A stretch of DNA of 6,451 nt. Origin: an uncultured Marinosulfonomonas sp. (GTDB taxonomy: Bacteria; Pseudomonadota; Alphaproteobacteria; Rhodobacterales; Rhodobacteraceae). The notes beneath the pieces were generated by a model, which was not told the DNA's origin, ran no database searches, and saw nothing but the letters and a program-made list of their open reading frames with translations. Below are positions 1 through 5,635 of the stretch, one piece after another (position 1 is the stretch's first letter; each line of letters begins with the position of its first letter). The stretch spans positions 1-6,451 of the forward strand of contig CAMZKY010000025.1 of assembly GCA_947311455.1 (NCBI GenBank), written 5' to 3'. The translations under genes were made by a program, and so were the position numbers.

Positions 1-232
1 GGTGGATAACACCGGCGTTTATACAGTGCCCGAAGGCAACTATTTCTTTATGGGCGATAACCGCGATAATTCATCCGACAGCCGCGTGCCGCGCAATGCC
101 GGCGGGGTCGGGTTTGTGCCTGCCGAATACATCATTGGCCGCGCCGAACGGATTATGTTCTCGGCCGCTGGCAGCCGCCTGTTCTATTTCTGGACATGGC
201 GCTCGGATCGATATTTCAAGGCGATTGAATGA
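1..232 (+). CDS. lepB: Signal peptidase I, C-terminal part (5' truncated by window)
   Basis: This is the last 76 codons of a gene that begins before the window; the first in-frame GTG is an internal Val codon, not a start. The product is the membrane-bound serine/lysine protease that removes signal peptides from exported preproteins on the outer face of the inner membrane. The diagnostic conserved box GDNRDNSSDSR is at visible residues 18-28, preceded by NYFFMGD, which is classic for the C-terminal catalytic fold. The Ser and Lys catalytic residues lie upstream and cannot be seen. The C-terminus (FWTWRSDRYFKAIE) looks like that of Rhodobacterales LepB proteins. Its TGA overlaps the rnc ATG by four bases, so it heads or belongs to the rnc-era operon, an arrangement also known from other proteobacteria. 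Confidence 0.95.
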   Translation, partial: VDNTGVYTVPEGNYFFMGDNRDNSSDSRVPRNAGGVGFVPAEYIIGRAERIMFSAAGSRLFYFWTWRSDRYFKAIE

Positions 233-915
233 AGTTGTCTACCAATCTAAAACTGTTCTGTGAACGCATCGGGTATGAGTTCAAACGGCCCGAGCTTTTG
301 CATCGGGCCGTTACCCATTCGTCAATGTCATCGCCCAATCGGGGCGACAATCAGCGGCTTGAGTTTTTAGGGGATCGCGTGCTTGGGCTGGCAATGGCTG
401 AGGCAATGTTCAACGCCGACACCAAAGCCACCGAAGGCCAGATGGCCCCGCGCTTTAACGCCTTGGTGCGTAAGGAAACTTGCGCCGACGTGGCCCGCGC
501 AATTGATCTAGGGGCTGTGTTGAAACTGGGCCGCTCGGAAATGTTGTCGGGCGGGCGGCGCAAAGAGGCCTTGTTGGGTGACGGCATGGAAGCCCTGATC
601 GCGGCTGTCTATCTGGATGGCGGATTTGCGGCGGCACAGGATTTAATTTTACGCCTGTGGGGCAACCGCATCGATACCGTTAAAGAAGACGCGCGCGACC
701 CGAAAACTGCCTTGCAAGAATGGGCGCAAGCCCGCAAACAGGCCATCCCCAAATATATCGAAGTCACTCGTACAGGGCCAGATCATGCACCCGTATTCAC
801 TATTCGCGCCGAACTGGCCAATGGCGAAACCGAAACAGCAACCGCAAATTCAAAACGGCAGGCGCAACAAGCCGCCGCCAAGGCGCTTTTGGCGCGACTG
901 GAGAAAACAACATGA
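229..915 (+). CDS. rnc: Ribonuclease III
   Basis: Double-strand-specific endoribonuclease that processes rRNA precursors and structured mRNAs in the cytoplasm. At 228 residues it is close to the E. coli enzyme in length. The N-terminal RNase III domain (about 5-150) carries the signature NQRLEFLGDRVL at 41-52, with metal-binding Glu45 and Asp49. The second acidic pair is Asp118 and Glu121 in LLGDGMEALIAAVYLDGG. A dsRNA-binding domain follows (about 157-224), starting DPKTALQEWAQ and ending in a Lys/Ala-rich helix. All four catalytic acids are present, so the enzyme should be active. The ATG at 229 is supported by an AAGG at 218-221, seven bases upstream, and by the ATGA overlap with lepB. The stop overlaps era in the same way. 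Confidence 0.97.
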   Translation: MKLSTNLKLFCERIGYEFKRPELLHRAVTHSSMSSPNRGDNQRLEFLGDRVLGLAMAEAMFNADTKATEGQMAPRFNALVRKETCADVARAIDLGAVLKLGRSEMLSGGRRKEALLGDGMEALIAAVYLDGGFAAAQDLILRLWGNRIDTVKEDARDPKTALQEWAQARKQAIPKYIEVTRTGPDHAPVFTIRAELANGETETATANSKRQAQQAAAKALLARLEKTT

Positions 916-1823
916 CCGAAACACGCGCGGGCTTTGTTGCCCTGATTGGTGAACCAAACGCAGGCAAATCAACGCTGCTAAACAAGATGGTCGGGGCCAA
1001 GGTTTCGATTGTGACGCACAAGGTGCAAACCACCCGTGCCCGTATTCGCGGCGTGGCGATGGAAGGGCAATCGCAGCTGGTGTTTGTTGACACCCCCGGC
1101 ATTTTCACCCCGCGCCGCCGCCTTGATCGCGCCATGGTCGCCGCCGCTTGGAGCGGGGCCGCCGACGCCGATCTGGTGGTGCTGTTGGTCGAGGCGCATC
1201 GCGGCATTACTGCTGGCGTCAAGGTAATCATTGACGCCTTGAACGAGCGCGCAGGCGGACGCCCTGTGGCGCTGGCGATCAACAAAATCGATAAGGTCAA
1301 AGCCGATGCATTGCTAGTGTTGACCAAGGAATTGAATGAACTATACGGGTTTTCCGAAACCTTCATGATCTCTGCAGAACGCGGCCACGGCGTGGACGAT
1401 CTTCGCAAATGGCTGGCAACCAAGGTGCCGACCAGCCCATGGTTATACCCCGAAGACCAGATCGCCGACCTGCCCCTGCGCATGATTGCTGCCGAAATGA
1501 CCCGCGAAAAATTGACCCTGCGTTTGCATCAGGAATTGCCCTATCAATTAACCGTGGAAACCGAAAAATGGGAAGACCGTAAAGACGGGTCGGTGAAGAT
1601 TGACCAGTTGATCTACGTGATGCGTGACGGGCACAAGGGTATCTTGCTAGGCCACAAAGGCGAAACCATCAAGGCGGTGGGCAAAGCCTCCCGCGAAGAG
1701 CTTGAAGAATTTTTAGGCCGCAAGGTGCATTTGTTTCTGCAAGTGAAAGTGCGGCCAAACTGGCTGAATGAATCCGAACGCTATGATGAAATGGGCCTGA
1801 ATTTCAAAGACGGGAATACATGA
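912..1823 (+). CDS. era: GTPase Era
   Basis: Essential GTPase that binds 16S rRNA and helps 30S subunit maturation. It has 303 residues, near the usual ~300. GTPase motifs are all visible: G1 GEPNAGKS (13-20), G3 DTPG (60-63), G4 NKID (124-127) and G5 ISA (153-155). The C-terminal KH RNA-binding domain includes the GHKG loop at 247-250. The frame is open further upstream to an ATG at 720, but that extension lies entirely inside rnc. The start at 912 places MTETRAGFVALIGEPN directly before the P-loop, has GGAG at 900-903 eight bases upstream, and makes the ATGA overlap with rnc. The TGA at 1821-1823 again overlaps the next start. Pairing with rnc fits a shared rRNA-processing role. Confidence 0.97.
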   Translation: MTETRAGFVALIGEPNAGKSTLLNKMVGAKVSIVTHKVQTTRARIRGVAMEGQSQLVFVDTPGIFTPRRRLDRAMVAAAWSGAADADLVVLLVEAHRGITAGVKVIIDALNERAGGRPVALAINKIDKVKADALLVLTKELNELYGFSETFMISAERGHGVDDLRKWLATKVPTSPWLYPEDQIADLPLRMIAAEMTREKLTLRLHQELPYQLTVETEKWEDRKDGSVKIDQLIYVMRDGHKGILLGHKGETIKAVGKASREELEEFLGRKVHLFLQVKVRPNWLNESERYDEMGLNFKDGNT

Positions 1824-2152
1824 TCCGCCTGACGGCAGAATTCTGGGTGCAAGCCTATTTAACCCGACTGCGGCTTTCCGATATTCCGGTGTTTATCACC
1901 GCCAAAGGCGACGCCACCGCGGGGGCGGTTTTGGTGAAATCCAATACACTGGACGGGCAGGCAAAGGTATTTCAACGCTCGTTTGATCTGATGACAGGTG
2001 AGCGGGCGTGGATCATTCTAGCCGAAGGCGACGAACGTGATGTGGATGCTACAATTGAAAAACAAAAGTCCTTTGACCCTGATCTATGGGTGATCGAAAC
2101 CGAAGATCGTGACGGGCGGCATTTGCTTGATCAAGACGGACTAAACACCTGA
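1820..2152 (+). CDS. DUF1491 family protein
   Basis: A small soluble protein of 110 residues with no signal peptide or membrane segment. I recognise it from memory as the DUF1491 family, found next to rnc-era in Rhodobacterales and other alphaproteobacteria. Characteristic stretches are the N-terminal RLTAEFWVQAYLTRL, the central KGDATAGAVLVK and FQRSFDLMTGERAW, and the C-terminal FDPDLWVIETEDRDGR. No catalytic motif is apparent and the function is unknown. Its ATG overlaps the era TGA (ATGA at 1820-1823). A GGGA at 1812-1815 lies only four bases upstream, so initiation may depend mostly on coupling to era. It is the last gene of the operon in this window. Family assignment is fairly confident; any role in ribosome maturation would only be guilt by association. 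Confidence 0.85.
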   Translation: MIRLTAEFWVQAYLTRLRLSDIPVFITAKGDATAGAVLVKSNTLDGQAKVFQRSFDLMTGERAWIILAEGDERDVDATIEKQKSFDPDLWVIETEDRDGRHLLDQDGLNT

Positions 2153-2287
2153 ACCCAACCCGCTCCCCGCTTCTATTTCGCATAAATATCCCTGAGAAGT
2201 CTGCGCCCCTCGCAGAGGCGGGGCAGGCAGCCCCCTACCGCCGGCCTGACAGGGTCGGCCTCTCCGAGCGTTGCGCAGCAACTCTGT
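2153..2287. other. GC-rich structured intergenic segment between convergent genes
   Basis: This gap separates the + strand rnc-era operon from the convergent M48 gene. After an AT-rich stretch (2171-2193, with cataaatatcc) it becomes strongly GC-rich and can form competing hairpins. CTGCGCCCC (2201-2209) pairs with GGGGC (2220-2224) plus GCAG (2227-2230) around a two-base bulge. The same GGGGC can instead pair with GCCCC at 2230-2234. GGCC-GAC (2243-2250) pairs with GTC-GGCC (2254-2260). GTTGC (2270-2274) pairs with GCAAC (2278-2282) around a GCA loop. None is followed by a good T tract on either strand, so a canonical intrinsic terminator is not clear, although the position suits a bidirectional one. 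From memory it resembles intergenic elements recurring in Rhodobacterales genomes. Confidence 0.5.
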
Positions 2288-3436
2288 TTAATTACAGACA
2301 GCCTTAAATGCTTTCCATTCTGGTTTTGTCATTGCAGGTGTTGCATCCGTTAACTTCGCCGCCGCTTTTCTGGCTTTGGCAATCCGGTCACCTGCAGCAG
2401 GGTGTGTCATGAAATGCTTGGCCAGTCCGGTTGGCTCTTCTTTGCCCTCGGTCAACCGTTCAAACAGAGTGGCCAAACCAATAGGTGAAATGCCGGATTT
2501 GGCAAGGATGTCATGGGCAAAATCATCGGCGGCGGATTCGGCCTCTTTGGTGTAGGTGGCCTCAACCATTTGTCCTGTCAGGAACGACACCACAGTGCCG
2601 CCGGCGAAATCGCCAAACAGCAACCCCAGCACCCCGATTGAGCCTGCGGATCTAAGGGCAATACGGGTTGGGTCGCGGTGCACCACGTGGCCGATTTCAT
2701 GGGCAAAAACCGAGGCAACCTCTTCCGGTGTTTCGGCATTGTCAATCAAGCCGCGAAAAAAGACGATATGCCCTCCGGGTAAGGCAAAGGCGTTGATCAG
2801 ATCGTAATCCAGCACATGCACGGTTAGCGGATAGGGTAATTCGGTTTGATCTTCCAGCCTGAATCGCAGGCGGTTCAATGCCACAAGCCCCGCACCCCCA
2901 TCGCAGATACGTAACGGTTCCAGCCCGGTTTCATCCAACCCCGCGCGAATTTGTTCAAAGGTGGATTCGCCAAAGGCACGCTCACCTTCAGGAGGCAACA
3001 ATTCGGCCAGTTGGTTGGCCATTATCGGAATAAACACCAGAATAATTAACGCCACAGATGCCACCGCCCCAAAGGCCCACGTGGCTATGCGCAACCGCCC
3101 CTTTACCTTGGCGCGTTTATGCAGGTTGGGGCAGCGCGCCAGCAATCCGCGCTCGGTCGAGGTGTCATCGCGGATCACCAACCGTGCCAGGGCGTTATCA
3201 TACAGGCGCAAGACAATCCCGTCCTTTGCCGCCTGATCGCGCACCAAGCGGATATTGTTAACAGGCCAGCGCAGAACAGCATCATCCGGCAAAGTGATCA
3301 ACAGCACCATTTCGGTGCCAAGGTCATTATCGATATTCAATCGCACCCGATGTTTGCGCGCAGTGTGGCCATCAAAGAAATCGGCAAAGGCATCGAATGT
3401 TGCGGGCGTGCCGCCCACATGGATAATCTGGCTCAT
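2288..3436 (-). CDS. Membrane-anchored M48 family zinc metallopeptidase
   Basis: A 382-residue predicted membrane protease. Three parts are visible. Residues 1-115 form a non-peptidase N-terminal domain (FFDGHTARKHRVRLNI, then LRWPVNNIRLV). One strong transmembrane segment spans about 117-140. The M48 peptidase domain covers about 150-360. The zinc site is HEIGH at 246-250, with Glu300 in the KEAESAAD segment as the probable third ligand; THPAAGDRI at 344-352 is the usual C-terminal family motif. The basic run before the membrane segment (HKRAKVKGRLR) suggests the N-terminus is cytoplasmic and the catalytic domain periplasmic. The ATG overlaps the TGA of the upstream DUF898 gene, with AGGGG (3448-3444) seven bases before it. 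Relatives such as BepA and LoiP act in envelope protein quality control, but the substrate here is unknown. Confidence 0.92.
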   Translation of the reverse strand: MSQIIHVGGTPATFDAFADFFDGHTARKHRVRLNIDNDLGTEMVLLITLPDDAVLRWPVNNIRLVRDQAAKDGIVLRLYDNALARLVIRDDTSTERGLLARCPNLHKRAKVKGRLRIATWAFGAVASVALIILVFIPIMANQLAELLPPEGERAFGESTFEQIRAGLDETGLEPLRICDGGAGLVALNRLRFRLEDQTELPYPLTVHVLDYDLINAFALPGGHIVFFRGLIDNAETPEEVASVFAHEIGHVVHRDPTRIALRSAGSIGVLGLLFGDFAGGTVVSFLTGQMVEATYTKEAESAADDFAHDILAKSGISPIGLATLFERLTEGKEEPTGLAKHFMTHPAAGDRIAKARKAAAKLTDATPAMTKPEWKAFKAVCN

Positions 3437-4626
3437 ATCGCGGCCCCTAGATCAAGCGCGTCGGAAAATCCTTCGGCCTCGGTGAATTCATCGTGGGTGG
3501 ATTGGGTCACATGGCGCAAATTCAACGCACCATGAATTTCAAGGGTTTCGGCATAATGGCGCATAACAGGAAGCGTGACCAAAACGTGTTTCAGGACGCT
3601 CCATAAAATAAAGGTCAGGAAATAAATCACCACGCTGATGGCCGTCATCACCCACGTTGGCAGATCATAGGCATTGCTACAGGTCGAGGGCGAAAACTGC
3701 CCGTCTTGCAGGCAATCGGGAAACGCAAACACCGCCGTAAACCCAAGCGCGAAAAAATACGCCAGAAAAAACACTCCGATCAGAGTATAGCCCAACAAAT
3801 AATAGCGAATGATTTTACCGGTTTTCGGGTTGGAATGCAGGCTAATCCCACCCGCGGTTTTCTGATTGGCCATCAGGCGAAAGGCCTGCACCTTGAACCG
3901 GATAAACGATGCAAGCGCGGCGGGGATCAACACCACCAACAGCCACAAATCTTGCGGAACAAGGGTGTCCGTTGCGACCCCCCAGATAATCAAGCCCGAC
4001 ACCGTTGTCGTAATGATCACCCACCACATATATGGATACAACATCTGCCAGCGCCCACCCTGATGCAGTTGCGCCGACCCGTATGTGGTGCGGTCTGTCA
4101 GGTATTTTTCAAGGAAGAACGCCTGTCGTGGATACATAATCCCGAAGGTGCCGATGGTCAGCATCCAATGTAACATCGCCCGCCACGCATAGCCCCACGC
4201 ACCTTTGTTCAACCCAAACCGCATCCCCCGCCAGCGGGTGCGTGCCAGAATGTAACGGCGTGCGCGGTATCTTGCATAAAACAGGATCGGTAGAACCCCG
4301 AGAAAAGAAATCACATAGGCAAAAGTATTTTGCTGAAACAGTGAGAAACTGGCAAACATCAAAAGCAGGTTCACCACCCCAACATAAAAAGCCAAAATCA
4401 CTACGGCGATCAAAAATCCCAGCAGCTTTTCAATCGGTTCGCCTACATATTCCAAGGGATGTCCACCCGGGCGAATGGCCGACCAATAGAAACGCCGAAT
4501 GCGGGTTTTCATCCAGAACCGATAGAACCCAAGGGTAAGCAACGTCAGTACACTGGTTTTTAAGGATAGCCAGAACAGATGGCCACGACGCCCGACAAAT
4601 TCGGTTTGTAAATCACTGATCGACAT
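3433..4626 (-). CDS. DUF898 (YjgN-like) polytopic inner-membrane protein
   Basis: A 397-residue protein, about the length of E. coli YjgN, with roughly eight hydrophobic segments (near 17-37, 67-93, 103-118, 147-165, 199-218, 226-243, 272-302, 326-350). The family's typical N-terminal wording is present: LTLLTLGFYRFWMKTRIRR at 28-45, followed by GHPLEYVGEPI. Similar polar loops with an aromatic residue, then Gly, then alternating hydrophobics recur near 46-60, 125-137, 175-187, 249-263 and 358-370, suggesting internal duplication. Two Cys (305 and 316) sit in a loop between the last membrane segments. No enzymatic motif is visible and the function is unknown. The start has TGAGGA (4638-4633) upstream at good spacing. 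It is co-transcribed, and probably translationally coupled, with the M48 peptidase. Confidence 0.88.
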   Translation of the reverse strand: MSISDLQTEFVGRRGHLFWLSLKTSVLTLLTLGFYRFWMKTRIRRFYWSAIRPGGHPLEYVGEPIEKLLGFLIAVVILAFYVGVVNLLLMFASFSLFQQNTFAYVISFLGVLPILFYARYRARRYILARTRWRGMRFGLNKGAWGYAWRAMLHWMLTIGTFGIMYPRQAFFLEKYLTDRTTYGSAQLHQGGRWQMLYPYMWWVIITTTVSGLIIWGVATDTLVPQDLWLLVVLIPAALASFIRFKVQAFRLMANQKTAGGISLHSNPKTGKIIRYYLLGYTLIGVFFLAYFFALGFTAVFAFPDCLQDGQFSPSTCSNAYDLPTWVMTAISVVIYFLTFILWSVLKHVLVTLPVMRHYAETLEIHGALNLRHVTQSTHDEFTEAEGFSDALDLGAAI

Positions 4627-4632
4627 TACACA

Positions 4633-4638
4633 TCCTCA
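4633..4638 (-). promoter_or_regulatory. Ribosome binding site of the DUF898 gene
   Basis: Read on the minus strand this is TGAGGA, six bases before the ATG at 4626. It supports that start as the beginning of the DUF898-M48 unit. No convincing -35/-10 pair was found for this strand in the gap upstream, so the transcription start remains unplaced. Confidence 0.6.
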
Positions 4639-4706
4639 GGGCAGGTTCGATTTCTGTTTTATGGCCGGTAGCACCGCACACTAGCAGATTGATGGACGAT
4701 TGGTGG

Positions 4707-4721
4707 CACTTGAATCAAGTG
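4707..4721. promoter_or_regulatory. Perfect 15-base palindrome, candidate operator
   Basis: CACTTGAATCAAGTG has two perfectly complementary 7-base arms around one central base. It lies about 80 bases upstream of the DUF898 start, in the non-coding gap after the P450 remnant. Such a compact dyad is typical of a dimeric transcription factor site. It is not followed by a T tract on either strand, and a one-base loop cannot form a real RNA hairpin tip, so a DNA site is likelier than a terminator. The regulator is unknown. Confidence 0.45.
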
Positions 4722-4760
4722 GAATTGGCAATGCTTCAATGTATTTCGGCATTTTGGACC

Positions 4761-4791
4761 ATTTTTGATTGATTTTTGATCGCTAATCAAA
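4761..4791. repeat. Phased TTTGAT direct repeats with an inverted copy
   Basis: The 9-mer ATTTTTGAT occurs twice (4761-4769 and 4772-4780), offset by 11 bases. An inverted half-site ATCAAA follows at 4786-4791. Half-sites therefore begin at 4764, 4775 and 4786, a regular 11-base step close to one DNA helical turn. The last half-site overlaps the 3' end of the P450 remnant. The array could bind a regulator of the DUF898-M48 unit, or be simple AT-rich sequence; nothing here decides between these. Confidence 0.35.
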
Positions 4792-5531
4792 TCTGTCCAT
4801 AACGGGTTTCGCCGTTAACCAGACCCCGCCTTCAGCGCGCAGGGTCAGGATCATCACCGGCTTGGGGTCACGGCCCGAAATCGCGGTGAATTCGAAGTGT
4901 GACAGCAAGGTTGCCAAAATGATCACTGCTTCTTGAATGGCAAAACTTGCCCCGATACACACCCGCGACCCTGCGCTGAATGGCAGATAGGCAAAACGAT
5001 CAATAGCCTTAGGATCAGCAAAGCGTTCAGGTTTGAACGCGTCGGGATCGTTCCACAAAAGGTGGTTACGGTGCAGCACATAAATCGGCTACATCACCTT
5101 ATCACGCGCCTTGATTTCGCGATCCAGAAAAATGTCGTTGTTTTGCGCTGTGCGGGCCAGAAACGCGGCGGGCGGGTACAAGTGTAAGGTTTCGCCGACG
5201 ATCTGTCGAATATAGGGCAGGTTTTTAACGTCTTGCGCGGTTGCGGTGCGTCCGTTCAAAACCTCGCGTGCCTCAAGGCGGGTCTTGGTTTGCACCTTGG
5301 GATCAAACGCACATAAATACAGCGCCCACGCCAAAGTCAAAGCCGTGGTTTCTTCAAACAAATCAATCGGGGCGCCGCCAGCGCTTGCCGGTTTTGCCAG
5401 AAACAATGGGCTGGGTCGCGCTGATTTCTGGCAGAATTTCCAATACGTTGCGCCGTGCGGCTTTCAAGGTGCGCAATATCCCCCCATGGCTCATTCACCA
5501 AAGGGACTTTGACAGGATGTCGGTTTTTCAT
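4783..5531 (-). pseudogene. Decayed cytochrome P450
   Basis: A bacterial P450 reduced to about 250 codons, against roughly 400-450 for an intact one. Read 5' to 3', an N-terminal piece starts at ATG 5531 (LVNEPWGDIAHL), then shifts frame near 5468 into KAARRNVLEILPEISATQ and GKTGKRW. It then jumps near 5380 into a third frame with GGAPIDLFEE, and near 5350 directly to TTALTLAWALYL of the I helix. The segments normally between these are missing. The K-helix ExxR reads ETLH (His at 5184-5182), and an in-frame TAG stands at 5091-5089 just before PIYVLHRN. Downstream the frame is intact: FKPERF, then the haem-ligand motif FSAGSRVCIG (Cys codon 4959-4957) and a normal C-terminus ending at TAG 4785-4783. 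An active P450 cannot be made. Confidence 0.9.
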
Positions 5532-5575
5532 GCAGCTACTATAGGCGGTTAACGGCATGGTGCAATTGCAAAAGA

Positions 5576-5604
5576 TTGCGCATCTTCTGGCACTGGGCTA
5601 AAAT
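5576..5604 (+). promoter_or_regulatory. Predicted sigma70-type promoter of the lipoprotein gene
   Basis: A -35-like TTGCGC (5576-5581) and a -10-like TAAAAT (5599-5604) are separated by exactly 17 bases. Transcription would start near 5611, leaving a leader of about 25 bases that contains the AGGGA ribosome binding site at 5623-5627. It lies between the divergent P450 remnant and the lipoprotein gene, where a promoter is needed. This is a consensus match by eye only. Confidence 0.45.
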
Positions 5605-5635
5605 CCGAGAACTGATATGAACAGGGATTCTTCTG

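Noticed and set aside
720..911. Upstream in-frame extension of era to an ATG at 720
   Set aside because: It lies wholly within rnc in another frame, has no Era-like sequence, and the 912 start has a good ribosome site and the family N-terminus.
800..1483. Long minus-strand open frame (227 codons) opposite era
   Set aside because: It is antisense to a certain gene, Ser/Ala/Arg-rich without any domain, and explained by codon bias of the coding strand.
3119..3535. Plus-strand open frame of 138 codons opposite the M48 and DUF898 genes
   Set aside because: Shadow of two well-supported minus-strand genes; no domain or ribosome site.
3706..4173. Plus-strand open frame of 155 codons opposite DUF898
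   Set aside because: His/Gln/Arg-rich low-information product antisense to a polytopic membrane protein; typical shadow.
4776..4790. FNR-type box TTGAT-N-ATCAA
   Set aside because: The spacer is five bases, while FNR/FnrL sites have four; kept only as part of the phased repeat observation.
4775..4791. Intrinsic terminator of the P450 remnant
   Set aside because: The six-base stem is AT-rich, and in the minus-strand direction it is followed by A runs, not T runs.
5089..5091. TAG in the P450 read as pyrrolysine or a programmed readthrough site
   Set aside because: The same gene also has frame shifts, missing segments and a changed ExxR residue, so simple decay explains the stop.
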